The notes under the pieces are model-generated. The model was not told the DNA's origin and ran no database searches. It was given only the letters and a program-made list of their open reading frames with translations. A stretch of 64,000 nucleotides of DNA from Microbacterium mangrovi (GTDB lineage: Bacteria; Actinomycetota; Actinomycetes; Actinomycetales; Microbacteriaceae): contig NZ_JTDK01000006.1 in the NCBI RefSeq assembly GCF_000802305.1, forward strand, positions 124,001 to 188,000, given 5' to 3'. This document shows positions 44,022 to 53,182 of the stretch, in pieces. A program made the position numbers and the translations under genes. Numbering within the stretch: the stretch's first letter is position 1; the number at the start of each line of letters is the position of its first letter.

Positions 44022-45188
44022 GTGACCCTGATGACCGCACCCGCAGCCCCGTTGCGCATCGGTCCGATCAGCCTCGACGCACCGGTCGTCCTCGCCCCGA
44101 TGGCGGGCATCACGAACACGGCGTTCCGGCGCCTGTGCCGTGAGTACGGCGCCGGTCTGTATGTGAGCGAGATGATCACCACGCGTGCGCTCGTCGAGCG
44201 CAACGCGACCACGATGCGTCTGATCACCCACCACGAATCCGAGACCCCGCGCTCCATCCAGCTCTACGGCGTCGACCCGAAGACCACCGCCGAAGCCGTG
44301 CGCATCCTCGTGGCCGAAGACCGCGCCGACCACATCGACCTGAACTTCGGGTGCCCGGTGCCGAAGGTGACGCGCAAGGGCGGCGGCTCGGCTCTGCCGT
44401 GGAAGCTCGGCCTGTTCCGCGACATCGTCAGCGGGGCCGTCCGGGCAGCCGGCGACATCCCGCTCACCGTGAAGATGCGCAAGGGAATCGACGACGAGCA
44501 CCTCACCTACCTCGACGCCGCGCGCGTCGCCGAAGACGCCGGGGTGTCCGCGATCGCGCTGCACGGCCGGACGGCCGCCCAGTTCTACTCGGGCGAGGCC
44601 GACTGGTCGGCGATCGCGCGCCTCAAAGAGGCCGTGACGACGGTCCCGGTGCTCGGCAACGGCGACATCTGGTCGGCCGACGACGCCGTGCGGATGATGG
44701 CCGAGACCGGCTGCGACGGCGTCGTCGTGGGGCGCGGATGCCTCGGCCGCCCGTGGCTGTTCGGCGACCTCGCCCGGGCCCTCGGCGGTCCCGAGTCGTC
44801 GGCCGGCGAACCGGTCGATGCGACCCTGGGCTTCGTGGCGCGCGCCTTCCGACGGCACGCCGAACTGCTCGTCGAGTTCTTCGAAGACGAGGACCGCGGG
44901 TGCCGCGACATCCGCAAGCACGTCGCCTGGTACTTCAAGGGGTATCCCGTCGGCGGCGAGCTGCGTGCGCAGCTGGCGACGGCGTCGTCGCTCGCCGAGA
45001 TCGACGACCTGCTTGCGACGCTGGACTGGGATGCGCCGTATCCCGGCGCTGCGGCCGAGGGACAGCGCGGTCGCGCCGGCACGCCCAAGCGTCCGGCGCT
45101 TCCCGACGGCTGGCTGAACTCCCGCGATCTCGGCGCCGAGGCGTCGGCGACCCTGGCCGAGGCCGAGCTGGACACCAGCGGTGGTTGA
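44022..45188 (+). CDS. dusB: tRNA-dihydrouridine synthase
   Basis: The 388-residue flavoenzyme shows APMAGITNTAFRRLCREYGA, IDLNFGCPVPKVTRKGGGSAL (catalytic Cys region), PLTVKMRKGIDDE, ALHGRTAAQFYSGEADW, PVLGNGDIW and VVVGRGCLGRPWLF, all typical of the DusB/TIM-barrel family, followed by a helical tRNA-binding domain with HVAWYFKGYP. It reduces uridine to dihydrouridine in the tRNA D-loop with NADPH and FMN. The start is GTG 44022; an in-frame ATG at 44031 is the alternative. It overlaps dgt by eight bases. Confidence 0.94.
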   Translation: MTLMTAPAAPLRIGPISLDAPVVLAPMAGITNTAFRRLCREYGAGLYVSEMITTRALVERNATTMRLITHHESETPRSIQLYGVDPKTTAEAVRILVAEDRADHIDLNFGCPVPKVTRKGGGSALPWKLGLFRDIVSGAVRAAGDIPLTVKMRKGIDDEHLTYLDAARVAEDAGVSAIALHGRTAAQFYSGEADWSAIARLKEAVTTVPVLGNGDIWSADDAVRMMAETGCDGVVVGRGCLGRPWLFGDLARALGGPESSAGEPVDATLGFVARAFRRHAELLVEFFEDEDRGCRDIRKHVAWYFKGYPVGGELRAQLATASSLAEIDDLLATLDWDAPYPGAAAEGQRGRAGTPKRPALPDGWLNSRDLGAEASATLAEAELDTSGG

Positions 45189-46509
45189 GGCCGTCCCGGC
45201 CGCAGGCTACGGCGAGGCCGACGCGGAGCGCTTCCACGTCGAGCGGCACCGGTCCGAGCGCGACGACTTCGCCCGCGACCGGGCGCGCGTGCTGCACTCG
45301 GCGGCGCTTCGCCGGCTGGCGGCCAAGACGCAGGTGCTGAGCCCGGCCAACCCCGTCGACTTCGCACGCAACCGGCTCACGCACTCCCTCGAGGTCGCGC
45401 AGGTCGGCCGCGAGCTCGCGACCGCGCTGCAGCTCTCGCCCGACGTGGTCGACACGGCGTGCCTGAACCACGACCTCGGGCATCCGCCCTTCGGGCACAA
45501 CGGCGAGCGGGCCCTCAACGAGTGGGCCGCCGACATCGGCGGGTTCGAGGGCAATGCGCAGACCCTGCGCATCGTGTCGCGGCTCGAGCCGAAGGTGCTC
45601 GATGCCGCGGGCACCAGCTTCGGACTCAACCTGACCCGCGCGAGCCTCGACGCCACCTGCAAGTACCCGTGGACGATCGCGCATGCGCTGCCGGATCCGG
45701 GCGGCCGGATGAAGTTCGGCGTGTATCCCGACGACGAGCCCCTGTTCACGTGGATGCGGGCCGACGCCCCGCCTCGCGTGCGCTGCATCGAGGCCGAGGT
45801 GATGGACCTCTCCGACGACATCGCCTATTCGGTGCACGATTTCGAGGACGCCGTCGTCAACGGATACCTCGATCCTGCGCGTCTGATCGATGCCGGCGAG
45901 CACGAAGCCCTGGTCGGTGCGATCCAGGAGTGGGTCGGCTACGACTTCACCCGCGACGAGCTCGCCGAGGGCCTGGCCCGTCTGACCGCGCTGGCCGACT
46001 GGCGGGACGGCTTCGATCGGTCCCGGGCAGCCCTCGCGGCCCTGAAGAACCTCACGAGCGACCTCATCGGCCGGTTCGCGCGCACGGCGACCGCAGCGAC
46101 GCGCGAGGCGTTCGACGTGCCGGTGCTCACCCGCTACGGTGCGCACGTCGTGGTGCCGCGCAGCGTCGAGGTCGAGATGGCCGTGCTCAAGGGGATCGTC
46201 GGGGCGACGGTGATGACCATCGACGGCCGCAAACCGCTGTACCGCGAGCAGCGGCGCCTGCTCAAGCGCCTCGCGACGGCGCTGTGGGAGCGTCCGGAGC
46301 GGCTCGACCGCATGAGCGCGGCCGACTTCGCCGCCGCCACGACGGATGCCGCCCGCAGACGGGTCGTGGTCGACCAGGTCGCCAGCCTCACCGATCAGCA
46401 GGCGATCGCCTGGCACGACCGGCTGGTCGGCGACGTCGACGCGTCCTCGATCGGGCTGTGGTTCCCGGCGTCGGTCGCCGTGCAGCTTCCCGACCCGGAG
46501 CTGCGCTGA
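45181..46509 (+). CDS. dgt: dGTPase-like deoxynucleotide triphosphohydrolase
   Basis: This 442-residue HD-domain protein carries RNRLTHSLEVAQVGREL, the metal motif CLNHDLGHPPFGHNGERAL and a downstream Asp in MDLSDDIAYSVHDFEDAV. These are the four ligand clusters of Dgt-type triphosphohydrolases, which cleave dGTP (and in many relatives other dNTPs) to nucleoside and triphosphate. It starts at GTG 45181 inside the end of dusB and its TGA overlaps the dnaG ATG, so dusB, dgt and dnaG are translationally coupled. The dgt-dnaG pairing is conserved in actinobacteria. Confidence 0.94.
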   Translation: MVEAVPAAGYGEADAERFHVERHRSERDDFARDRARVLHSAALRRLAAKTQVLSPANPVDFARNRLTHSLEVAQVGRELATALQLSPDVVDTACLNHDLGHPPFGHNGERALNEWAADIGGFEGNAQTLRIVSRLEPKVLDAAGTSFGLNLTRASLDATCKYPWTIAHALPDPGGRMKFGVYPDDEPLFTWMRADAPPRVRCIEAEVMDLSDDIAYSVHDFEDAVVNGYLDPARLIDAGEHEALVGAIQEWVGYDFTRDELAEGLARLTALADWRDGFDRSRAALAALKNLTSDLIGRFARTATAATREAFDVPVLTRYGAHVVVPRSVEVEMAVLKGIVGATVMTIDGRKPLYREQRRLLKRLATALWERPERLDRMSAADFAAATTDAARRRVVVDQVASLTDQQAIAWHDRLVGDVDASSIGLWFPASVAVQLPDPELR

Positions 46510-48377
46510 TGGCCGGGCGCATCGTCCAGGCCGACGTCGACGAGGTGAAGTCGCGCACGAACATCGCCGACATCATCGGCGAGCACGTGGCGCTGAAGTC
46601 CGCCGGCGTCGGCTCGATGAAGGGGCTGTGCCCCTTCCACGACGAGCGCAGCCCGAGCTTCAACGTCCGTCCGCAGGTCGGCTTCTACCACTGCTTCGGG
46701 TGCGGCGAGTCGGGCGACGTCTACACGTTCCTGCGCAAGATCGATCACCTGTCGTTCACCGAGGCGGTGGAGCGCCTCGCCGCGCGCATCGGCTATGCGC
46801 TGCACTACGAGGACGGCGGCGGCCCGGCGCCCGAGTCGAGCGGCCGGGCGCGCCTGTACGCCGCCAACTCGGCGGCGGCGGAGTGGTTCCGCACCCAGCT
46901 GATGACGCCGGGGGCGGATGCCGCGAGGCGTTTTCTGGGGGAGCGCGGGTTCGATGCCGGCGCCGCGGCGCACTTCGGCGTCGGCTACGCCCCGCAGGGC
47001 TGGTCGCACATGCTCGACGCGCTCACCGCCCAGGGCTACAGCCGTGACGAGCTGCTCGCCGCCGGTCTGGTGTCGCAGGGGCAGCGCGGGGTGTACGACC
47101 GTTTCCGCGGGCGGGTCATCTGGCCGATCCGTGATGTGACGGGCCAGACGGTCGGGTTCGGCGCCCGTCGCCTGTTCGACGACGACAACGGCCCCAAGTA
47201 CCTCAACACGCCCGAGACGACGCTGTACCGCAAGACGCAGGTGCTGTACGGGCTCGATCTCGCCAAGCGCGACATCTCCCGCGGCGACCCCCGCCGGGTG
47301 GTCGTCGTCGAGGGGTACACGGACGTCATGGCGTGCCACCTGGCCGGCATCACGACCGCGGTCGCGACGTGCGGCACCGCGTTCGGGTCCGAGCACATGA
47401 ACATCGTGCGGCGGGTCATGGGCGACGACTCGGGTGCCGAGGTCGTGTTCACGTTCGACCCGGATGCCGCCGGACAGAAGGCGGCGGTGCGCGCCTTCGC
47501 GGAGACGCGCGGCCTCAAGGCGCAGAGCTACGTGGCGGTCGCCCCGGAGGGGCTGGACCCGTGCGATCTGCGTCTCAAGCGCGGCGACGGCGCGGTGCGC
47601 GCTCTCATGGACACCAAGGTGCCCATGTTCGAGTTCGTCATCGACCAGCGGCTGAGCGGCTTCGACCTGGCGACCGTGGAGGGACGCGTCGGGGCGCTGC
47701 GCTCCGCGGCCGAGGTGGTCGCCGGCATCCGCGACGACATCATCCGGGCGGAGTACGAGCGCGTGCTGGCGCGGCGCATCGGCATGGCCCCCGACGAGGT
47801 CCACCGGGCCGTCAAGTCGGCGGCACGGCGTGCGGACTCCCGAGAGGCGGACGGCCCGCGCCGCTTCGCGACGCCGGTCGCGGATGCCGCGGCCGAGCCG
47901 GCACCGCCGATCGAGCGCGTGACGATGGCCTCGCTGCCGTTCGAGGCCGCTCTCGAGCGCGACGCGCTGATGGGACTCCTGCAGTTCGGCCACCGGCTGG
48001 ACCGCTCCGAGTTCGACCGCGCGGCCGCGCAGCCGTTCCGGCATCCGGCCCTGGACGCCGTCCGCCAGGTGATCGCCGCGTGCGACCCGGAGCGAACCGG
48101 GTGGTCGGTCGAGGCGGTCTCCTCGGTGCGGGAGCCGTACCGGAGTCTCGCGGCAGAGCTCCTCACCGCGCAGTTCCCGGCACGGGACGACGAGCATGCG
48201 GTGGCCTCCACCCGCGCGATGGCCCGGCAACTCGTCCGGCGCAGCCTCGACGCCGAGAAGCAGGAACTGCTCGGAGCCGTGCAGCGCATCCCGGCGAACT
48301 CGGACGGCGGCCGGGCCGTGCGGCTGCGGCTGCGCGAGCTGGATGCCGAGCGCCAGCGTCTGCTCGACGAGGAGTGA
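46509..48377 (+). CDS. dnaG: DNA primase
   Basis: The 622-residue primase has the N-terminal CHC2 zinc finger (CPFHDERSPSFNV...FYHCFGCGESGDVYTFL), the catalytic core with DRFRGRVIWPIRDVTGQTVGF, and the TOPRIM motifs VVVEGYTDVMACHLAGI and FTFDPDAAGQKAA. A C-terminal helical domain after residue 440 should bind the DnaB helicase. It makes RNA primers at the replication fork. The length is normal for actinobacteria and all motifs are intact. Confidence 0.97.
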   Translation: MAGRIVQADVDEVKSRTNIADIIGEHVALKSAGVGSMKGLCPFHDERSPSFNVRPQVGFYHCFGCGESGDVYTFLRKIDHLSFTEAVERLAARIGYALHYEDGGGPAPESSGRARLYAANSAAAEWFRTQLMTPGADAARRFLGERGFDAGAAAHFGVGYAPQGWSHMLDALTAQGYSRDELLAAGLVSQGQRGVYDRFRGRVIWPIRDVTGQTVGFGARRLFDDDNGPKYLNTPETTLYRKTQVLYGLDLAKRDISRGDPRRVVVVEGYTDVMACHLAGITTAVATCGTAFGSEHMNIVRRVMGDDSGAEVVFTFDPDAAGQKAAVRAFAETRGLKAQSYVAVAPEGLDPCDLRLKRGDGAVRALMDTKVPMFEFVIDQRLSGFDLATVEGRVGALRSAAEVVAGIRDDIIRAEYERVLARRIGMAPDEVHRAVKSAARRADSREADGPRRFATPVADAAAEPAPPIERVTMASLPFEAALERDALMGLLQFGHRLDRSEFDRAAAQPFRHPALDAVRQVIAACDPERTGWSVEAVSSVREPYRSLAAELLTAQFPARDDEHAVASTRAMARQLVRRSLDAEKQELLGAVQRIPANSDGGRAVRLRLRELDAERQRLLDEE

Positions 48378-48384
48378 ACCCGCG

Positions 48385-48942
48385 ATGACCACGACCCTGC
48401 AGACCGCCCGGCTGCTGCTTCGCCCGTGGACGACGAGCGACGCCGACGTCGACTTCCTCTTCGACATGTACGCGCGGTGGGACGTGCAGCGGTACATCGG
48501 CCGTGAGCCCCGGGTGGTCGCCGACCGGGCGGAGGCGCTCGAACGTGCACAGCGCTGGGCGACGGCCGAGTCCGGCATCCCAGGGCTTCCCGGTGTGCTC
48601 GCGGTCACCGATCTCGCCACCGGACACCGGTACGGATCGGTGCTGCTGAAGTCGCTGCCGGCCTCGGCCGAGACCGAACCGCTGCCACCGTCGGGCGAGA
48701 CCGAGGTCGGCTGGCACCTGCATCCGGACGCCTGGGGGCGCGGCATCGCGAGTGAGTCGGCAGCCCGGATGCTGCAGGAGGCCTGGCGCGGGGGCCTCGT
48801 CCGGGTCCTCGCCGTGACCCACCCCGACAATCGGGCCTCGCAGGCCGTCGCACGGCGCATCGGCATGCGCGATCGCGGGCTCACCGACCGGTTCTACAAC
48901 ACCACGTGCGCCCTGTTCGAGGTGGATCGCCCGGCGACGTGA
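48385..48942 (+). CDS. GNAT acetyltransferase (RimJ/RimL-like)
   Basis: The 185-residue protein begins LQTARLLLRPWTTSDADVDFL, the standard RimJ/RimL-type entry strand, and has the acetyl-CoA loop HPDAWGRGIASESAARML and the strand VLAVTHPDNRASQAVARRIG. It transfers an acetyl group to a protein N-terminus or small molecule; the substrate is unknown. It starts seven bases after dnaG, so it is probably the last gene of that operon. Confidence 0.88.
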   Translation: MTTTLQTARLLLRPWTTSDADVDFLFDMYARWDVQRYIGREPRVVADRAEALERAQRWATAESGIPGLPGVLAVTDLATGHRYGSVLLKSLPASAETEPLPPSGETEVGWHLHPDAWGRGIASESAARMLQEAWRGGLVRVLAVTHPDNRASQAVARRIGMRDRGLTDRFYNTTCALFEVDRPAT

Positions 48943-49000
48943 CCTCCGACGCGGAGGCGCGTTGCTGGCGCCTGCCCCCGGAACCAGGCAGGATGGCACC

Positions 49001-49774
49001 ATGGTCCGCACCGCTGCCGCCGACGTCGCGATCCGCTGCACGGACCTGTCGATCGCGCAGACGTCCGCCGGCCGGTCGCAGCGCGTCGTCGACGGCGTGA
49101 GCTTCGAGCTCGCGGACGGCGCGGCGCTCGCGGTCATGGGTCCGGTGGGCTCGGGCAAGTCGACCCTCGCGGCGACGCTCGCCGGGGTCGAACAGGCCGC
49201 CGCGGTGGCCGGGGGAGAGGCGATGGTCGCGGGGGTGCGCGTCGGTCAGTCCGCGCGGCTCCGGCGTCGGCTGACCTTCGCGACCGGCTATGTCGGGCAG
49301 ACCTCCGGCGCGGAGCTGCCGCCGCGCCTGACCGTTGCCGAGATCGTGGCCGATCCGCTGCTCAGCCGGCAGCGCCGCGTGAATCGCCGCGCCGTCTCGC
49401 TCCGCGTCGCCGGCCTCCTCGACGAACTCGGGCTCGCGCTCGGGGTCGCGGACCGGATGCCGTACGAGCTGAGCGCCGGGATGCGGCAGCGGGTCGCGCT
49501 CGCCCGTGCCCTCATGCTCGACCCGCGCGTGCTGATCGCCGACGAGCCGCTGGCCGGGGTGGACGTCACCGCGCGCCCGCTCGTGTGCGAGGCGCTCGCC
49601 CGGCGGCGGGCGGCCGGGCTGGCGTGTCTGGTGGTGACGTCCGAGCACGACGTCATCGCCCGTCTGGATGCCGACGTGCTCGTTCTGCACGACGGGCACG
49701 CTGTCGCGTTCGGCCACGGAACGGACCATCTCGTGTGGTCTCCGTCGGCCGATCGGGCCGTGATCGCGTCATAG
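49001..49774 (+). CDS. Lone ABC transporter ATP-binding protein
   Basis: The 257-residue ATPase contains Walker A GPVGSGKST, signature LSAGMRQRVALARAL, Walker B VLIADEPLAGVD and a switch His (VVTSEHDV). The Q-loop region GYVGQTSGAELPPRLTVAEIVADPLL is like those of peptide/nickel (Dpp/Opp) ATPases. No permease or binding-protein gene is adjacent, so its partner is unknown. ATG 49001 is chosen because CAGGAT lies six bases upstream and an AGGA motif overlaps it; an earlier in-frame start at 48962 lacks support. Confidence 0.85.
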   Translation: MVRTAAADVAIRCTDLSIAQTSAGRSQRVVDGVSFELADGAALAVMGPVGSGKSTLAATLAGVEQAAAVAGGEAMVAGVRVGQSARLRRRLTFATGYVGQTSGAELPPRLTVAEIVADPLLSRQRRVNRRAVSLRVAGLLDELGLALGVADRMPYELSAGMRQRVALARALMLDPRVLIADEPLAGVDVTARPLVCEALARRRAAGLACLVVTSEHDVIARLDADVLVLHDGHAVAFGHGTDHLVWSPSADRAVIAS

Positions 49775-49830
49775 GCACCCCTCCCCGTCTGCTAAGCTGT
49801 AATGGTTGTCCCGCCGCAGGCGGGGAACAT

Positions 49831-49903
49831 TCCTCCATAGCTCAATTGGCAGAGCAGCCGGCTGTTAACCGGCAGGTTCTTGGTTCGAGTCCAAGTGGGG
49901 GAG
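49831..49903 (+). tRNA. tRNA-Asn (GTT)
   Basis: All stems fold: acceptor 49831-49837 with 49896-49902 (one G-T pair), D stem 49840-49843 with 49852-49855, anticodon stem 49857-49861 with 49869-49873, and T stem 49879-49883 with 49891-49895 around TTCGAGT. The loop CTGTTAA gives anticodon GTT, asparagine. The discriminator is G at 49903 and CCA is not encoded. The downstream integrase gene suggests its 3' end is an integration site. Confidence 0.96.
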
Positions 49904-49905
49904 CG

Positions 49906-49936
49906 AAGGCCCGAGGCTCCACCCTCGGGCCTTTTT
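49906..49936 (+). terminator. Rho-independent terminator after tRNA-Asn
   Basis: AAGGCCCGAGG (49906-49916) pairs perfectly with CCTCGGGCCTT (49923-49933) across a six-base loop, followed by T residues to 49936. This is an 11-bp GC-rich stem with a U tract. Confidence 0.93.
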
Positions 49937-49960
49937 AGCTTCTGAGCTGGGATTTCTCGC

Positions 49961-51145
49961 CTATCGCACGGTCGATGTCTGGGCGGCGATGGCCTTGGGC
50001 GCCTCGATTGCCCACAATTTGCCCACATTTGCAGCAGAGCGAGCCGCGTCGAGCGCCTCAGAAACAGCGTCGAGGTCGTCGTCGAAGAGGTCCGCGTACG
50101 TGTCGAGCGTCATCGCGGCGCTGGCGTGCCCGAGCATTCGTTGCACTGCTTTGACGTTCGCTCCCGCCGAGATCGCAAGGGACGCCGCAGTGTGTCTCAG
50201 ATCGTGAACGGTGACAGCCGGGAAAGAAGGATCTGACTCGCGCAGCTGGCGCATTGACCGGGTGAACCACGCGTCGCGGTGCGTGGGTTGCGACAGGTAG
50301 ACACGCCCATTGCCGAACACCAGGGAGTCGCGGGCCTTACCGTCGCATGACGTGGCGAGAGGACCAGCGAGAAATTCCGGGAACGGCACTGACCGTGCGT
50401 GGTGGGTCTTCGGTGTTCCAACCGCGATCTGCCCGTTCACTCGCACGGCGTTCTCTTGGACCGAGACGCGCTTGCGCAGCATGTCGAGATCACGCACGCG
50501 GAGCGCCACCATCTCACCCCATCGGAGACCGGTGTATGCGAGGAACAGCACGTACAGGCCCTCATCGCCACAGGCGACCGCGAGGCGCTCCACCTGCGCA
50601 TGGGTCAGATACTGGCGACGCTTGCGCACCTTACGCGGGAGTTGCACGTCCTTCGCGGGGTTCGCCAACAGCAGCCGATCGCGGACAGCGACTTCGAGGA
50701 TGGAGTTGAGCACTCCGAAGGCCTGCCGTACGGTCGACGGACTCAGCGGGCTGCTCGCCTTCTTGGTTGACGGAGCGGTACCGGCGGTCAAGGCCGCCAC
50801 CCAGGATTGGATACTCGAGTGCTGGATCTCCGAGATTCGCACAGCACCCCACTTCGGTTCGACGTAGACCCGCCAGCCGCCTTCCACCCACGCGTACGAG
50901 GAGGGTTTCAGATGTGCTTGCTGCGATATGAGCCATCCACGAGCAAGCTCGGCGAGGACTACTCGCCCAGCCGCAGCGTCGACGAACTCGCCCCGCGCTT
51001 TGGACAGTTCAACAGACGCGAGGAAGAGGTCCGCATCACGCTTGGTTCGAAATCCCCGCTTGTCGGTCTGTTTGTTCTCCGGCGTGCGGTAGCGAACGCG
51101 ATATCTGCGCCCCTTGACCGTCTCGTATGGCTCGACGCTACCCAT
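49961..51145 (-). CDS. Tyrosine recombinase / phage-type integrase
   Basis: The 394-residue integrase has an N-terminal arm-binding domain (GSVEPYETVKGRRYRVRYRT), a core-binding SAM-like domain with LSPSTVRQAFGVLNSILEVA, and a catalytic domain with TGLRWGEM (Arg), HDLRHTAAS (His-x-x-Arg), LGHAS (His) and TLDTYADL (nucleophilic Tyr), so the active site is complete. ATG 51145 follows AAGGAGG by nine bases; a longer frame upstream lacks a site. Base composition looks less GC-rich than the flanking core genes, consistent with transfer. No excisionase gene is visible beside it. Confidence 0.93.
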   Translation of the reverse strand: MGSVEPYETVKGRRYRVRYRTPENKQTDKRGFRTKRDADLFLASVELSKARGEFVDAAAGRVVLAELARGWLISQQAHLKPSSYAWVEGGWRVYVEPKWGAVRISEIQHSSIQSWVAALTAGTAPSTKKASSPLSPSTVRQAFGVLNSILEVAVRDRLLLANPAKDVQLPRKVRKRRQYLTHAQVERLAVACGDEGLYVLFLAYTGLRWGEMVALRVRDLDMLRKRVSVQENAVRVNGQIAVGTPKTHHARSVPFPEFLAGPLATSCDGKARDSLVFGNGRVYLSQPTHRDAWFTRSMRQLRESDPSFPAVTVHDLRHTAASLAISAGANVKAVQRMLGHASAAMTLDTYADLFDDDLDAVSEALDAARSAANVGKLWAIEAPKAIAAQTSTVR

Positions 51146-51406
51146 CAGCGGATGCCTCCTTCTGTCGCCAGGTGTGCAGCCGGATCCCGGAGCACCCTGA
51201 GCACGTCGGATTCGAAGTCGTGGCACAGCTAAGCACCAAGAGGAGACAGATGTCAAACGTCGACAATCTTACGCAGATTGATGTGAGTTGTGCTGTGCGA
51301 CGGCCCGACCGCCGGTAGGGTCGGCCCTGCGGCTCTCCGCTGCCAGGCTGCACTCGGGGTCGACGGAGGGCGGTTGCCCTTTCGATGAGATCCGCTGGGA
51401 GTCGCC
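51146..51406. other. Intergenic region between integrase and permease
   Basis: These 261 bases separate two divergent genes. I see no convincing small gene, no repeat of the tRNA end and no clear excisionase. A six-base inverted repeat CCGACC / GGTCGG (51305-51310 and 51319-51324) is the only structure noted. Confidence 0.5.
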
Positions 51407-52660
51407 GTGACGAACGCAGGCCCGCTCTCCCGCCGACTCGGGCTGGTCGATGCGATCGCGATCGGGCTCGGGTCGATGATCGGGGCGGGTGTGTTCGCCG
51501 TGTTCGCGCCCGCTGCCGCAGCTGCCGGATCCGGCCTCCTGATCGGCCTCGCCATTGCGGCCGGCGTGGCCTACATGAACGCGACCGCATCGGCGCAGCT
51601 GGCAGCCCAGTATCCGACATCCGGCGGCACCTACGTCTACGGGCGCGAACAGCTCGGGGAATGGCCGGGCTACCTCGCCGGGTGGTCGTTCGTGGTCGGC
51701 AAGACCGCGAGCTGCGCCGCGATGGCCCTCACGTTCGCGGCCTATGTCGCCCCACCGCACTGGCAGAAGGTCGTCGCGATCGTCGCGGTCCTGGTTCTCG
51801 CCATCGTCAACTCGTTCGGCGTCACCAAGACCGCAACGGCGGCGAAGATCATCGTCGTCATCGTCCTTGCCGTGCTCGGGCTCGTGGTCGTCGCCGCATC
51901 CCTATCGGGGCAGGGCTCGCCCGCCAATCTGCTGGGCGGCCTGGGTGAGCACGGATGGTACGGCGTGCTCCAATCCGCCGGGTTGCTGTTCTTCGCATTC
52001 GCCGGGTATGCCCGCATCGCCACCATGGGAGAAGAAGTGCGCTCGCCCCAGCGCACGATCCCCCGCGCGATCATGATCGCGCTCGCCCTCGCACTCGTCG
52101 TGTACTTCGTGATCGCGGTCGCGGCCCTGGCCACGCTGGGGTCGGAACGTCTCGCCGCATCATCCGCACCCCTTGTGGATGTCGCGGGCATCGGCGGGTG
52201 GGCGTGGACCGGTCCGATCGTCCGTGTCGGCGCCTCGGCCGCCGCGCTCGGCGCCCTGCTCGCCCTGATCGCCGGGGTGGGCAGGACCGGCCTGGCGATG
52301 GCCCGCAACGACGACCTGCCCCGGTGGCTTGCGGCGGTGCATCCTCGCTACCAGGTGCCGCACCGGGCCGAACTCACTGTGGCCGCGATCGTCTCCGTCC
52401 TGATCCTGACGGTCGACCTCCGCGCCGCCATCGGGTTCTCGTCCTTCGGAGTGCTCCTCTACTACCTGGTCGCGAACATCGCCGCGTACCGGCAAGACGC
52501 GGAACACCGCCGCTTTCCCCAGCCGCTGCAGGTCATCGGCGCCGCCGGCTGCATCCTCCTGGTCGCCACCCTTCCGTGGGGGTCGATCGCCGGCGGCATC
52601 GTCGTTCTTGTGATCGGCGCCGCATACCGCGCGATCCGCCTTCGCGTGACGAACCGCTGA
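51407..52660 (+). CDS. APC-family permease
   Basis: The 417-residue transporter has about 12 membrane segments. TM1 carries AIAIGLGSMIGAGVFAVFAPA, TM3 follows AQYPTSGGTYVYGREQLGEWPGY, and TM6 has FFAFAGYARIATMGEEVRSP, all APC superfamily hallmarks. The C-terminal segments are short, as in cationic or neutral amino-acid exporters and importers of this family. The start is GTG 51407 with GGGAG six bases upstream. It is the first cargo gene of the proposed island; its substrate and link to metal resistance are unknown. Confidence 0.85.
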   Translation: MTNAGPLSRRLGLVDAIAIGLGSMIGAGVFAVFAPAAAAAGSGLLIGLAIAAGVAYMNATASAQLAAQYPTSGGTYVYGREQLGEWPGYLAGWSFVVGKTASCAAMALTFAAYVAPPHWQKVVAIVAVLVLAIVNSFGVTKTATAAKIIVVIVLAVLGLVVVAASLSGQGSPANLLGGLGEHGWYGVLQSAGLLFFAFAGYARIATMGEEVRSPQRTIPRAIMIALALALVVYFVIAVAALATLGSERLAASSAPLVDVAGIGGWAWTGPIVRVGASAAALGALLALIAGVGRTGLAMARNDDLPRWLAAVHPRYQVPHRAELTVAAIVSVLILTVDLRAAIGFSSFGVLLYYLVANIAAYRQDAEHRRFPQPLQVIGAAGCILLVATLPWGSIAGGIVVLVIGAAYRAIRLRVTNR

Positions 52661-52666
52661 TCGTGG

Positions 52667-53182
52667 TTAGCGCTGCGGTACCTCGGCCCGGGTGGACGTT
52701 CGCCATCCTCGGCGGGTCAGGCCTTTCGGCTTGTATACGTTGAGGATCAGGATGCCGATGAGCAGCGCGAGACCCACGAGCGGATGCGCGAGATCAGCGG
52801 GCAGGGCAAATACCTGATCGGCGGTCGCGGTGCGGGCCGTCTGTGCCAGGCGATCCACGGTGGGCATGTGGGCGATCAGAACCCCGGTCAGCACGATGGT
52901 CCCGACGAATGAGAAGCAGACCCAGTAGTGCCGCAGCAGTCCCCATTTCGTGCCCAGGGAGAGTGCGACTCCGGTGACGAGCGAGCCGAGGGCGAGGGGA
53001 ACGAGGGCCCACCAGCCGATCAGAGCCATGGCGATCCAGGCGCTCCGAAGATCCAGGATCCGGCTGGTGGTCAGCGGCCTGAAAGCGAGAGTGAGATAGG
53101 CGATGACCGCGCCGATCCAGCCGACGGATGCGGTCAGATGGATGGCCAACACAAGTCGCCGAACTGGTGGCGAATAGGTCAT
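52667..53182 (-). CDS. DUF2269-like integral membrane protein
   Basis: The 171-residue protein has four membrane segments and starts RRLVLAIHLTASVGWIGAVIAYL, with a conserved His in TM1 and a His-rich third segment (LLRHYWVCFSFVG), as in small predicted membrane proteins of the DUF2269 type, distantly like CopD. ATG 53182 overlaps the TGA of a small upstream reading frame. Expressed away from the divergent TetR gene, it is probably TetR controlled. Its function is not known. Confidence 0.7.
   Translation of the reverse strand: MTYSPPVRRLVLAIHLTASVGWIGAVIAYLTLAFRPLTTSRILDLRSAWIAMALIGWWALVPLALGSLVTGVALSLGTKWGLLRHYWVCFSFVGTIVLTGVLIAHMPTVDRLAQTARTATADQVFALPADLAHPLVGLALLIGILILNVYKPKGLTRRGWRTSTRAEVPQR

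Noticed and set aside
49810..49824. CCCGCC-GCA-GGCGGG hairpin just upstream of tRNA-Asn
   Set aside because: It has no T run and lies in the tRNA leader; it could be a processing structure, but there is not enough support to call it an element.
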